A stretch of DNA of 64,000 nucleotides from Hofstenia miamia (GCA_004352715.1 SCFE01000002.1:1212596-1276595), one strand, 5' to 3'; counted from the first letter of the stretch, positions 23,701 to 35,000 are shown. Program-made: numbers and translations. The notes: generated by a model from the letters alone, not told the origin.

Positions 23701-26362
23701 TCTCCAACGAGTAACAACTGGTAACAATTGGTGCGGGTAAAGACGGAATACCTTGCTCTCGAAGTGAATTTTGGCGGTTTCTGTTTCTAACCGTTGCTGC
23801 CTTTATAGCGGCAATAAGTGAGTTTACTCTTTGATAATGTGCGCGTACCCTCATCGCACAATTGTGTAGTAAAGTGAGTAGATAATTTATCACTAGGGCG
23901 ATTTTTTTATTGACTTTAAACCCGTAAAAATTGACCTAACGAATTGACTTAAAAAACGGGAAAATTGACCGTAAAAATTGACTTTAAAATTGTTTTCTCA
24001 GACAATTTCCACAAAAGAGTTTACATAATAAATAATGTAAGGCTCTATGTTCTGTTCGAGAAAATTTCTGTCATCGGCTAGAAGTATGTTGAGTTTTGAA
24101 AAAGACGGTTCCACTTCTCCACTCGAAGGTTGAGCCTTTTGCAAGAGTAAATACACACAGGGGGATAAGTTTCCGTTTGCTGCCATAATTTCACCCAAGT
24201 CGTTATTTGCTTGAATTCTCCGTTCCAGATACCCGAAAATTCCGACTGGATAAAGTGAACTCAATTCTTCTTTCAAATCCGTGATTAACTGCCAAGCTTC
24301 CATTATAGTGAATTTACTACTTTCCATTTTTTTAAAAAGTGTGGCGGGTATTCGATAACAGCCAACTTGAAGGAACTCTAAATGAATATTAGGGTCTGCA
24401 ACGGATTTCTTAGCTTTTTCAACAACAATTCCATCGTCTGCTAACTCCATGACAATTTCTTTTACCTCGTGAAACTTGTCCATATAATAAAATGCGGCAT
24501 CCAGCCAAGATGCCCATTGTGTCAAAATTGGTTGGGGGCGGTCCCCCGATTGCTTCAAAAAAGGAACTTCTTGTGCGGTTCAGTGGCCCAACAGGGAGGG
24601 TCATGCCCCCTGGCCCTCTCCTAGCCACGGCCCTGTACGTGCATCACTCGCACTCATAAACCAGATGAGGAATTGTAACTAATAGTAATAGTGTTTATAG
24701 GCTCTATGAATATTAGTCATTTCATTAGTTGTTCTGTTCTTGCTAACGCCACATTTTTGTTCTCTTCTTACATATTTTGAACGCCGTTTGTTTTATAACA
24801 TTATTCACTTTATTAGACTTTTAATATGGTGAACCGCCTCAGTATGGCAATTGCGATTTTTATTTTGCCGTCCAGTTAGTTTAGAGACGTCCATGGCTTA
24901 CTCACACATTTTCTCACAGTCTATTGACAGTTGGTTTGTCCTAATTTATTTATTTCACGAATAGGAAAAGCTAAATATGACTTTATGACCTCTTGAGGGT
25001 GAATATGACCTTATTCTGAAATAAATTCAAAATATGACTTTAACATGAATTTATATGACTTTATGGTCGCCCTAGTCATGGTGCCACTGGCGCAAAAACT
25101 GAAGACTTCGTGCATACAGGGTTTCGCGATTACGTGGGAATTTTTATAGAAGATGTTTGTATATCTGTATTTGTTTGCGAGTTATGAGCGTTTTTATATT
25201 TTTTGAAGAACCCATAATATATTTAGCAGTTGATAATTACTTATTCCTTTTTAAATTGATCTCCTTCTTCTTTATTTATTAACAATTTCTTTCTCTCTCC
25301 ATTATAAAGATCTATGCATATTGAGTTTGAGATTCAACACTGAACATATTCATGCTTCGTCACAATGTAGAGATTAAATCATTTGTTATCTTATCAGTCA
25401 TTAAAATTTAACATAGAATATTTTTTGGAACGAATGCTTCGTACATGTTGCATTTCATTCTAGTTAGTTTCGAAAAAATGTATATACTATAATTGTAGTT
25501 TGATAGTTCTAAAAATACACACATTTAAGAAATTCATTAAAGTATTGTCAATATTTCGAGGTAAGTTTTATGATTTTTAATGCAGCTCAATTAACAAAAA
25601 TGAAGCAAACATTTTAATGAATTTATCCTCATACGGATGAAAATGTAATGATTCTTCCGAAAATATGCCTTAAACTGTATTTAACGGCCTGCATTTAATT
25701 TAGAGTTCAGTTGAATTTCGCGGTTTTTATCGTGTAAGTTTCTATCATTTATTCTTTGTTTTTTACTTTGCTGTTGTAATTTATAGGTCATTTCTCATTG
25801 TTGTTAATTTTGACGTTGTAGTTTAGGATTAACATTAGAAATGTTTACTTATTCAATTATTTTTTAGCCTCCTCCTGATGAACAACCTAAGCAGCCAGCT
25901 GCTCCTGAGGTCCCCAATGGTCCACCGCCAATGCGTTGGTTTGCAAATATTTGTGGATGTTTTGACAACATCCTTCTCGCAATGCAGACCCTATTTTTTC
26001 CTTGTTTCACAGAACTTCAACTAGCTTACAAAGTAGGGATGTTCCCCTTTGGTCTTCTTCTAACGTTTTGCACTTTTACTGTTTACGCTCTGCCGTTCGT
26101 GTGCATCGGCCTCATGCTTGTCACCGACAAGTACTTTTTTCTTCCCTTTATTACGATTTTGTTCATGGGAGCACTTGGATTCTTACGAGTCGGGTTCCAC
26201 ACTCACCTCCGGACAACGGTTCGCACCAAATCACGTATCGTAGGCAGTGGATTTAACGATTTCATCTACTCGCTCTTCTGTTATTGCTGTGCTCTCTGTC
26301 AAGAAGTTCAACACGTTGAACTGGTGGAGAAGAACACTAACTTCAACATTTCTCGCGCCTAA
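17649..26362 (+). CDS. PLAC8/cornifelin-family-like membrane protein, two exons
   Basis: Exons 17649-17759 and 25868-26362 join in phase 0 (GGT|GTAAGT and TTTTTAG|CCT), giving 201 residues. Residues 1-60 are Pro-rich and include a PPPY motif near residue 6, a possible WW-domain ligand. The rest resembles PLAC8 proteins: CGCFDN..LAMQTLFFPCF near residue 66, then LR....TKSRIVGSGFNDFIYSLFC and CCALCQEVQH near residue 180, matching the family's CC..PCTLCQ..RE end. Two strongly hydrophobic segments (about residues 85-135) lie between these blocks, longer than in typical short PLAC8 proteins. Members act in cell proliferation, number regulation or metal transport; the role here is unknown. The 8.1-kb intron is filled with transposons. 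Confidence 0.8.
18041..18688 (-). mobile_element. hAT element, 648 bp, with transposase C-terminal remnant
   Basis: A perfect 8-bp target duplication, TCATGCTC (18033-18040 and 18689-18696), brackets the element. The ends are TGATGTTGGACCCGTA and, reverse-complemented, TCGGGGTTGGACCCGTA. The minus-strand ORF 18456-18226 encodes 76 residues with FPTSEASVERWFNKHKAMHS and EFVEKVLFIREN, the hAT C-terminal dimerisation domain ((F/L)PTS.A.VER.FS...). The catalytic core is absent, so this is an internally deleted copy. It lies in the PLAC8-like intron. Confidence 0.85.
18700..19770. other. Intron sequence, nothing recognised
   Basis: AT-rich stretch of the PLAC8-like intron. The 63-codon minus-strand ORF at 18840-18649 overlaps the hAT end and has no domain. 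Confidence 0.45.
19775..21304. repeat. Direct tandem duplication, two copies of about 765 bp joined at a single N
   Basis: Copy 1 (19775-20538) and copy 2 (20540-21304) are offset by 765 bases and nearly identical; a 79-codon minus-strand ORF occurs in both with the same translation (20084-19845, 20849-20610). Copies differ by a few indels and substitutions. The single N at 20539 sits exactly at the join, which suggests an assembly or haplotype artefact rather than a biological duplication. The content is not recognised. Confidence 0.85.
21828..22497 (-). mobile_element. hAT-like TIR element, about 670 bp
   Basis: The ends are TAGGGTCGCTAAAAAATTTC (left) and, reverse-complemented, TAGGGTGACCAAAAATATTTC (right). 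The flanking octamers, TATTCATA and TATTAACA, match at six of eight positions, as expected of a worn hAT target duplication. Minus-strand frames inside contain coding-like blocks (for example KVTNFAKCIIHTELQ) without an intact domain. The TAGGG.GACC start is shared with the element at 23130. A TA microsatellite (about 22356-22382) is inside. Confidence 0.6.
22500..23121. other. Intron sequence, nothing recognised
   Basis: AT-rich part of the PLAC8-like intron between two hAT-like elements; no features seen. Confidence 0.45.
23215..23893 (-). pseudogene. hAT transposase C-terminal part (outer element), frameshifted
   Basis: The frames, in minus-strand order, give LIAAIKAATVRNRNRQNS then LREQGIPSLPAPIVT; after a frame change, LPKIRTAVENWPDGELLVAA; and finally VEWSFSMLNKLLAKNRNFLP with NFVKSSFL at the end. 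This order matches the hAT transposase middle and C-terminal dimerisation regions. At least two frame breaks and the loss of everything upstream of 23893 make it inactive. Confidence 0.75.
23998..24558 (-). pseudogene. hAT transposase C-terminal part (inner element)
   Basis: One open frame of 186 codons reads PILTQWASWLDAAFYYMDKF near its start and VEPSFSKLNILLADDRNFLE with Y...NSFVE at its end, paralogous to the fragment at 23215-23893. The ends of the two copies differ at many residues, so they are different families rather than a fresh duplication. The 5' part of the gene is missing; upstream is an unrelated transposon end at about 24550-24636. Confidence 0.75.
24550..24636 (-). mobile_element. 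Foreign transposon end inside the hAT pair
   Basis: On the minus strand a sequence starting near 24636 reads CAGGGCCGTGGCTAGGAG, typical of DNA-transposon ends, and is GC-rich compared with its surroundings. It runs into the inner transposase frame at GGGGGACCGCCCCC, so the junction is chimeric. Confidence 0.4.
25868..26362 (+). CDS. PLAC8-like gene, exon 2 (Cys-rich and membrane part)
   Basis: Starts after TTTTTAG with PPPDEQPKQP in phase 0, well before the in-frame ATG at 25931, and ends with TAA at 26360-26362. It holds all of the Cys-rich and hydrophobic segments. Confidence 0.85.
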   Translation, partial: PPPDEQPKQPAAPEVPNGPPPMRWFANICGCFDNILLAMQTLFFPCFTELQLAYKVGMFPFGLLLTFCTFTVYALPFVCIGLMLVTDKYFFLPFITILFMGALGFLRVGFHTHLRTTVRTKSRIVGSGFNDFIYSLFCYCCALCQEVQHVELVEKNTNFNISRA

Positions 26363-26758
26363 ACGCTTACAATTATGCACAATCTCAAATTCAAACTGCT
26401 TTTAACTGACTAATCTTCATGATTTGTAGAGTTATGGAATATTAAATTTAGATTTGTATAGAATTATGTTTTCATGATGGACGTTAAATATATGGTTGAT
26501 GGTGTGGTTTGAGTCATTCAATTGAGATTCAATTTTTTTCTATAAATTAGACTAAACAATAATTATATTCATTATGGATAATTTCATGTACAAATAGCCA
26601 CTTATTAAGTTTTTAAAAGTTTCATTATATTTTCCAATGATTAATCTTGGTTGTTGGTCTTGAGTGAAAAGAAATCCTTATACAATGACGCTTGTTAATA
26701 TATATATCATTAGCTAGGATCAAGGACTTTACTTAAGATGCTTTTTGTTAGCATATAG

Positions 26759-26880
26759 CAGAGTTGGAATTGGGTTGGGCCTAAAGTTGGGACGGGCTGG
26801 GTTTAGGCTGGGCTTGCCTCCCCCCATCCCCCCGGATTTTCGACACAGCAATTTGGGCCGGGCTTGGGCCTAATGTTTTA
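26759..26880 (+). mobile_element. Transposon end, GC-rich
   Basis: Starts CAGAGTTGGAATTGGG and continues with GGGCT/GGGCC repeats and two C runs. The CAGAG.TGGAA start is shared with the element at 28502-30746. No partner end was found nearby. Confidence 0.45.
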
Positions 26881-27305
26881 ATTGGTATTTGAAATACAAG
26901 AAAAATTCACTTGAAAACTTAAACTTCGCAAATGACCAAAAAAATTTTCTTTAAATTTAATCAGCCTTGCATTGTTGTGTAAGAACTTGTCATTCATTTT
27001 CAGATGGAATTAATTTTTAAGAAATGTTTAAATAAAAGAGTAGCAGTATAGAAATGCTCTTGTTTACCTTTTCTTAAATTTAGTTTACATGCAAACAGCT
27101 AATTGCAATAATAGATTTCAATGCAAAATTGGCAGTTAAGCTTTCCAATGCCTAGTTAATAATAAAATGTTTGGATATTAAACATATTGATAAATCGTGG
27201 TCAGTTATGCCAACAATCGCTATTATCTCACTTAACATTACAATACTATCAATGGCAACATTTTTATGTGTTTTCCATAAAAGTCTAAGCAAAAGATTAA
27301 AATAT

Positions 27306-27448
27306 AAGGCTACGGTTAGACTACGCTATTGGTAGCAAGAAAAATTACTTAAACGTGTCACATCGCTAATTATCTCGGTGGTTAGACGTGCGATTTTATC
27401 AAAATGTGATAGATCATGCGTGATCAATCATAGTCTAACCGTGGCCTA
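27306..27448. mobile_element. Short TIR element (MITE), about 143 bp
   Basis: The left end reads AAGGCTACGGTTAGACTA and the right end, reverse-complemented, TAGGCCACGGTTAGACTA. There is no coding content. The target duplication is not clear. Confidence 0.65.
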
Positions 27449-27597
27449 AGCAGTTTTATTTATAAAAAGACGCGCACACCTCATTTACATTGTGCTTCCT
27501 GATTTTTGAGAATTATTATTTTATGAGATGAAATCGTTTAACAATTTTAAGAAGAAACGAACAAAAAGTTAAAATTCTAAGCAATTTAAGGTTAATC

Positions 27598-27915
27598 CAG
27601 ACTTGTCAACGAGCCGAAATTTCTGAGCTCGGCTCGGCTCGTTTAAAATTTGAGTAAGTTAGGCTCGGCTCTCCAATAAAATATTTCAATGAGGCTCGTT
27701 TCAGTTCGATATTTTTTTAAAAATATTGCGCTCAGAATTGTTTACATGGCTCTTCCTATTATTTAATAAACATTTTTAAAATTAGATTATAAGAAAGGCA
27801 CATTGAATAAAAAAATGAGAAAAATATGCATAATCAAATTAACAATCACTACTATAAATTTGCTTTTCTTAAAAACGGCTCTGCTTAAACTCGGCTCGGC
27901 TCGTTGACATGTCTG
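27598..27915. mobile_element. hAT-like MITE rich in CGAGCC motifs, copy 1 (318 bp)
   Basis: The ends are CAGACTTGTCAACGAGCC and, reverse-complemented, CAGACATGTCAACGAGCC. The flanking octamers GGTTAATC and TATTAATC agree at six of eight positions. Both subterminal zones carry tandem CGGCT/AGCCG units. A second copy lies at about 38709-39024 and an inverted, worn one at about 36793-37060. Confidence 0.75.
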
Positions 27916-28139
27916 TATTAATCTATGCACAAATTTAGAACATTTTAGAAAATTTTTACTTTCATTGATACATTTGTGAACATGGGTATTCAATACTATT
28001 TCGTAACCAAATGCAATCATTTACAAGGGGGCTCGCAGCTGCTCCAGGAAGGGCTGAACTCCCTAGCCCCCAGGCTTACGAACCTGTATAACACGTTCAT
28101 TGTATTAAGGCTAACAATGCAATTTCGAATTTCAACAGA

Positions 28140-28362
28140 ATTGAATTAGCATTGTTGACGGATGAAAATTTAAAGAACTGTGATATGAAATTTACATATA
28201 AAATTTTATCCAAGGCAATTGATAATTTTCAACTAAGCATCATCAAATCAATTTATATAGAATTAAAGGAACCAAGCTTAAACAAAAAAGATGAATATAA
28301 ATACAAACTAAATTTTACCGAAAATAATATTAAAAAATGTAATTTGATTAATATTTTGTAAA
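28140..28362 (+). pseudogene. Possible retroelement C-terminal fragment
   Basis: The + frame (28152-28361) includes LSKAIDNFQLSIIKSIYIE and EPSLNKKD, which resembles the E..YI......LN tail that follows GIY-YIG nuclease domains in some retroelements. There is no other support; it may be a chance AT-rich ORF. Confidence 0.25.
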
Positions 28363-28501
28363 TTTTATAGTGGGAAACATTTTGACAATGGCAGCGGCAT
28401 GCCGAAAAATGTTAAATAAATTATGCGTTTCTTTTTTAAATTCTATAGTGTGGCTAAGCATATTTTATTAATATATTATGTTGTAATGCCTCAGTATAAA
28501 C

Positions 28502-30746
28502 CAGAGATGGAACCGGCTGGCCGAGGCCGGGTCCGGCAATTTACCGGCCTGTAGCCGCTTTTAAATTTCATGAAAGGCCGGTAAAATTACCGACTGTTTA
28601 CCGGCCAAAATTATAAAAAATATTCTTGTTTTATCTTGTAAANGTGACCCTCTACGACCTGCGGCAGCTTGACCTGTGAACCGCTCATTTCTGACCCGCG
28701 ACTCATGACCTGCATGACCGCGGACATCCCTGGCATTCATAACTGATTGTTAGAGCTTTGTTTCAATAAAAGTAAATTAGACTAGTTTCATCCAGAGATG
28801 GAACCGGCTACCGGCCGGCCGAGGCCGGTTGGACAGGGGCCGGCAATTTATCGGCCTGCAGCCGCTTTTATATTTCATGAAAGGCGGTAAAATTACCGAC
28901 TGTTTACCGGCCAAAATTATAAAAAATATTCTTGTTTTATCTTGTAAAGATGGAATACTTTGCTTAGTTTGGAAGGAATTTCTATGAACATCTAAAATTC
29001 GAAAAAATTTTGTAGTATGAGCAATCTCCATTATTGCAATTACAATACTAATTAAATTTACTTTCTGGAATATCTCTCATAAATTTTGGTACAAACGGAG
29101 TTGTTCTGCTTTTTGATAGGGTAATTTCATTTCAGTTTTCTATGATACTTACTAATAATATTAAAAGAACCCGTTTATAATACTGAAAGTATAATATATT
29201 GAAATTTGAGAGACCTCATTCAAATAAAGCAACTGGAATCCTTGTATTTTAATAATGTTGGAAGAGACGCTCAAAATAATTTTGAAGAATGCAGCAAGAC
29301 ATTCAAATACAAATGTCAATAAACACATCCTACTAAACGAGCAATTATGTTTAGTTTTAGCGAAATATTCTTTAAATTTTATTTGTGTACTTATAATTTA
29401 TTTAATGCTAAACGGGGTCAATGCTACAGTAATGTGAAACATAATAATTGATAATGCTACTCGTTTAGTTTTATATATTTTAACTATCATGCAAAGTAAA
29501 CTAACTAAATAAAACTGAAACGTTCACATTTTTTCATTCCATGAAAATGGAAACAACTGATTAAAGTTATGCAAAGAATTGATAAAATGAAAATACCCAA
29601 ATTGGGGNNNNNNNNNNNNNNNNNNNNNNNNNNNNNNNNNNNNNNNNNNNNNNNNNNNNNNNNNNNNNNNNNNNNNNNNNNNNNNNNNNNNNNNNNNNNN
29701 NNNNNNNNNNNNNNNNNNNNNNNNNNNNNNNNNNNNNNNNNNNNNNNNNNNNNNNNNNNNNNNNNNNNNNNNNNNNNNNNNNNNNNNNNNNNNNNNNNNN
29801 NNNNNNNNNNNNNNNNNNNNNNNNNNNNNNNNNNNNNNNNNNNNNNNNNNNNNNNNNNNNNNNNNNNNNNNNNNNNNNNNNNNNNNNNNNNNNNNNNNNN
29901 NNNNNNNNNNNNNNNNNNNNNNNNNNNNNNNNNNNNNNNNNNNNNNNNNNNNNNNNNNNNNNNNNNNNNNNNNNNNNNNNNNNNNNNNNNNNNNNNNNNN
30001 NNNNNNNNNNNNNNNNNNNNNNNNNNNNNNNNNNNNNNNNNNNNNNNNNNNNNNNNNNNNNNNNNNNNNNNNNNNNNNNNNNNNNNNNNNNNNNNNNNNN
30101 NNNNNNNNNNNNNNNNNNNNNNNNNNNNNNNNNNNNNNNNNNNNNNNNNNNNNNNNNNNNNNNNNNNNNNNNNNNNNNNNNNNNNNNNNNNNNNNNNNNN
30201 NNNNNNNNNNNNNNNNNNNNNNNNNNNNNNNNNNNNNNNNNNNNNNNNNNNNNNNNNNNNNNNNNNNNNNNNNNNNNNNNNNNNNNNNNNNNNNNNNNNN
30301 NNNNNNNNNNNNNNNNNNNNNNNNNNNNNNNNNNNNNNNNNNNNNNNNNNNNNNNNNNNNNNNNNNNNNNNNNNNNNNNNNNNNNNNNNNNNNNNNNNNN
30401 NNNNNNNNNNNNNNNNNNNNNNNNNNNNNNNNNNNNNNNNNNNNNNNNNNNNNNNNNNNNNNNNNNNNNNNNNNNNNNNNNNNNNNNNNNNNNNNNNNNN
30501 NNNNNNNNNNNNNNNNNNNNNNNNNNNNNNNNNNNNNNNNNNNNNNNNNNNNNNNNNNNNNNNNNNNNNNNNNNNNNNNNNNNNNNNNNNNNNNNNNNNN
30601 NNNNNNNATATATATACAATGTACTTGCATAGATTAAATATACAATGCTAATATAATTTACCGACCGAAAACCAGCAGGCCGGTATTAGCTATTGCCGGC
30701 CAACTACCAGCACCGGCCTTAAAATTTCCGGCCGGTTCCAACTCTG
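28502..30746. mobile_element. hAT-like element spanning a 1000-N gap
   Basis: The ends are CAGAGATGGAACCGGC (left) and, reverse-complemented, CAGAGTTGGAACCGGCC (right), flanked by GTATAAAC and GTATAGAC (seven of eight). Subterminal zones are packed with GGCCGG. The left end occurs twice (28502-28642 and about 28795-28948), with a single N at 28643, suggesting two contigs or alleles laid end to end. The gap 29608-30607 hides the middle, so coding capacity is unknown. Confidence 0.75.
29608..30607. other. Assembly gap (1000 N)
   Basis: Exactly 1000 N, a default scaffold gap. It lies inside the hAT-like element at 28502-30746. Confidence 0.97.
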
Positions 30747-31077
30747 GTATAGACTACTTGTATTTTTCTATATGAGCATATATTGCGTATGGATTTTATA
30801 GAAATAGCCAATGCTCAACAAATCTAGGCAATTCAGTCACTATGTAACGTGTTCATCAATCATTGTTTGTCTTTTGTGTAAGAAATTCAAAAAAGTTTAT
30901 AGTGAAATCTCATTAATTTCCAAGATTGTTTTCGGTTGTGCACCACAAGTATATACAATTTTAATGTTATTCCCATCTGCTAGACTAAGAAAGCAAAAAT
31001 TATATGCAGTTGAGTTTCGTCTAAATCTATTTTGCATATATATAATTGCGTACACATAATGTTTTTTTTCCTAAAAA

Positions 31078-31141
31078 TCTCCCAAACTCAGGGTGCGTCT
31101 TATCTGCAGATGTGGCTTATACACGGGTAAATACGGTATTA
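31078..31141. repeat. Dispersed GTGCGTCTTATAC-type repeat, copy 1
   Basis: GGGTGCGTCTTATC, then TGTGGCTTATACACGGG and AAATACGGTA, a motif seen near the ends of DNA-transposon-derived repeats in many animals. A related, worn copy is at about 53240-53345. Confidence 0.45.
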
Positions 31142-31937
31142 TGAAAATTTCATTTATTCTTTGAATTTAGTTTAGAAAAATGTTCTAGATATTTCAGTTT
31201 TTTAGATAATGTGAAAATCTAATTACAACACATTATTATTGTTAATTTCATTTTATCACGTATAGATAATATTGAATTTATCAACAAGTTTAACGTTATA
31301 GAAGTTACCTTATAAGAATAATAACCCGCGAATAAAAGATTTATAAACTAAATTGGACTTTTTTCCAAAGAATGTCGTAAAAATTGGAGGAACATTTAAT
31401 GTAATATTAACATTTCTTTACTTTGAGGACTTCATGTTACAAATCCGCTCCTGAAACATTCCACTCTATAAGATAATGATTCTCAAACGTTATGCATGTC
31501 ACAGGAAAATCAAGGTAACACTGCTTCTTTTGTATGGCTAGTGAATGAAGTTAAAGGAAGCTCATTATACACTGAGTAAAACAGCATCTAGGTTTGCATG
31601 TTAGTTAATAAATAAAAATATCAAGAACCAGAACTTCTCTAAATGCATATATTTAAGATATATGGAGGCTCATTTCTGTGTTGATATTAAATCAATTAGT
31701 TTCAGTATCTCAAAATAAATTTAATATAGAAAAGCAAATTGTTATATTATTTTCTTAAATGTATAGACATAAGAAAGTTGTAGCATCTTAAAAAATTCTA
31801 TTCGATTATTCCCTTCAGAAAATTTTTGAACCTGCCTGTAAGTGGTTAGTTGAATTCTTTAAATTTTTGGTATTTAATATTACTGTAATCAAATGAAAAT
31901 AAGCACATAAAGTTTAACATTGAAATAATGTCGTAGG

Positions 31938-31943
31938 TTTATT
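31938..31943 (-). promoter_or_regulatory. Poly(A) signal for Flattop
   Basis: TTTATT on + (AATAAA on the coding strand) lies 52 bases past the stop codon. Confidence 0.65.
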
Positions 31944-31994
31944 TTACTAAATTGTACACTTCCATAGATTTTTCTATTTTACAGGTTACTGCTA

Positions 31995-32075
31995 TCATTC
32001 TAAATCAACTTCTTTTGCTGCATCTTCATTTATATCGTTAATTGATACCTCTGGTTGCAGACACCGCTTCTCTTC
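31995..32075 (-). CDS. CFAP126: Flattop exon 4 (26 codons and stop)
   Basis: Acceptor CATTTTTAG|GAA in phase 0, an acidic tail, and TGA at 31997-31995. A minus-strand AATAAA follows at 31943-31938. Confidence 0.72.
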   Translation of the reverse strand, partial: EEKRCLQPEVSINDINEDAAKEVDLE

Positions 32076-35000
32076 CTAAAAATGTATTTATTCATTTAGA
32101 AAATAAACATTTAAAAAGTCAACATCTTTGATTTCATAAAATTTGTTGAAAAGGCCGAATAAAATAATTTTCTATTTTTGTAAGTTGAAAAATTCATTAT
32201 ATTTACTGTAATTCTTCTTTTCAAAAAATGGGAATTTAATTATTTTGATTTAAAACTTGTAACAAATCTTAAGAATAAAACATGTGTATAACTTTTAAGA
32301 TAAAAATGTAACTACTTTTGAAATGGGAAGTGATCGATTTATGCTTTTGTTCAGAGACTTTCCAAGATTAGCCTCTATTTTTCGCACTGATTGTTCACTT
32401 CTGGCCATAAGTGTGGGATAGTTTCCTTGGATTCTACAAGGCATATCCCAAGTGCCTACAAACTCTCCCCATGGACTCTTGTCGCTCCTCTGCACGCCTG
32501 ATAATAAATGTCCTCTATCATTTGCGATGATTTGCGTAAAACCGTCAGGAGCTCGGGGTCTCTAAACATTGACCATATATAAGAATGTTTTTTGTATAAT
32601 TTATTAGTTATGAAGTATTTCTTACTAATAGTTTATGATGAGATACTGCTTTACATCAGACTACGCAGATAATTAATAGGTAATATTATATCCTGAACAA
32701 CTTTTTTCAAACTGATTTATTAGATCGCTTCTTCAGCATTTTTGTATTCATTTCTTCTATGATTCCTGTCCAATATTTCTAAGAAGCGCGTTGACACATT
32801 TTGTATGCTCAAATGAATAAAACAGCAAATTTAATACTGAATAGATGCTTCAACTAATTAATTAAATCTCTGCAAAATTCTGCCATCGTTTTTAATTTCT
32901 ATATTATTTCCGAATGAGCAGAAAATATCATTATTAGCAATTGTAAATATTCACCATAATTTATTTACTATCAACTAGAAAGGAAATGTACTAATAAATA
33001 CTTACTTCTCGATATTTCTGATCTACTTCCCAATTCTGTAGGTTCTTGGCCTTGAACGGTTGTTCGTACTAAATATATGCCATAATACAAAGATTAAAAT
33101 TATGCAGTTCACAATGAATTACACATAAATAGTAGAATAAGAAATTATTCTACCATTAACCATTTCGAGGCAGTGACACCTTATTTCTTAGCTCTAAGTG
33201 AATCCTAAATGCTATGTATTTCATGAGTGAATTAAATTCATTCTACTCTATAATTTGCCGAAAAGATCGTGGATCTACACAGCATGGTGGTGTTCTCATT
33301 GCTTTTCTCTCAATCTGCATTTTATCCCTATATCTTTCCCCTCAGACCTTACCCTTTGTTGTGATTGTGTTGCTCCTACATTTTCTCATTCTCTCATTAT
33401 GGTTTGTTTACATCCTCGTATAACTGCTTACCGGGTTTTCATATCTAAACTGAAAATCATGATGTAAATTATATCTTCAACTGTGTTGAAATATTCTTCT
33501 GCTGTTACTTCTCCATTTCTTATTATTGCTGGTGATTTCAACTTCCTAATAGATCATGGTCTTCTCTTGATTTTAGGGACCCATATGAAAATAATTTTAT
33601 AGATCTTCTGGCTAAGCTGTCTTTTGAACAAATTTTACCTCCTCGTCCAACTCTTCTGGCAATCTTCTTGATCTCATATTTGTCGCTAGAACTGAAATTA
33701 TCAATATTTTTGCCCTATTTCCTTTTCCAATCCCCTAACATCTGATCATCATTTTCAAAATGCTGAAATTCTAACCTGTCAAACATCTACTACACAGATT
33801 TTCCGCAAAAGATCTCAACATATTCTATCTCTTCTTCTAATGCGGACATTTTCTCTCTAACATTATCTTCCCTACCTCTTTCTCTTTGCGCCTCTCTCAA
33901 CTCTTGGTAACCTGTGATACTTGATGCACTTTCAACTTTTGCTCTGAAATGTCATTTGAAATTATTTCAAAGTCCTTTCTATTATTCCTTCCATACTATG
34001 CATGCACTCAACATTCTCAATTCTGCAAAAAGAAATTGGTAACTACCCATTCTCAGTAACTTTTTCTCATCTGCTATCTCTGTCTAAAGATATTAGCATT
34101 GAGTTAGATCGTACTTCTTTACTCTCATCATTTTCTGTATCCTCTTTTTATGATGCCTTCAATTTTCTGAATAATATTTCTCCTTATCCCTTCAACATTG
34201 TCTTGGAACCACATCACTGCATACTCTGACTTTCAAAAGGCTGAGCTTCTCAATAATTTTTTTGCTAGTGTGTTTGCCCCAGCTATTCATTTTGCTTGTT
34301 CTTCTTATCCGTTTCTCACAATTTTTTGCTTCAGACATTTCATTTGATTTAAATGATATATATCACCTTCTGCTTAAATATCCTTCTTCCGGCTTGCCTG
34401 GACCTGATGGTATTCCTTCAATGATACTCAGCAAATGTGCATCAGCCTTTGCTTAGCCTCCTCAATATCGTTTCACTGATATTCTCTTGTCTTCTTCTTT
34501 TCCTTTTCAATGGAAAACTGCTTTCATAACTCCTATTTGAAATCGCAGGACCTCATCAAACGGCTTGTAACTAGTTATCGCCCTATCTCTTTTCTTGCCA
34601 GATCTCCATTCTTTTTGAACTTCTTATATTTAAATTTCTCTTACCTCGTATCAAACCATTTATTTCTCAACATCAATTTGGTTTCTATCCTCGGTGTTCG
34701 ACAATTACTCATCTTATTCATCTCTTTGACTCTGTATATACTGATTTGGCTCAAACACCGAGGGAGTAATTATCTTTTTCAACATTTCAAAGACATTCAA
34801 TAGAATTCCACATTCCATTACACTTTGGAAGCTCCATTGCTTTGGATTTGAGGACTCTCTCATCAATCTCTTCTCGGATTATTTATCTAACCATTTTCAA
34901 GTTACTTGTTTTAACGCCCATTTCTCTTCTCCTGTCTCAATTTCTAGTGGAGTACCTCAAGGTGCCCTTTTTGCCATTGTTCTATTCCTTGTTTCAATTA

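Larger units (their letters stand above)
23130..25074 (-). mobile_element. hAT element with a related hAT element nested inside it
   Basis: A perfect 8-bp target duplication, GTCATGGT (23122-23129 and 25075-25082), brackets the unit. Both ends start TAGGGCGACCA. Subterminal repeats of the form TATGACYTTA occur three times at the left end and about five at the right, as in hAT elements where they bind transposase. Two transposase C-termini lie in tandem on the minus strand (24558-23998 and 23893-23215). A second TIR-like start, TAGGGCGA, at 23894 interrupts the reading frame of the second copy, showing that a related element inserted into the first. Both genes lack their 5' parts. Confidence 0.85.

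Noticed and set aside
29524-30651. Long ORFs of 350-370 codons on both strands
   Set aside because: They consist almost wholly of the N gap; the same holds for those over 48161-49160, 61769-62768 and 3586-3820.
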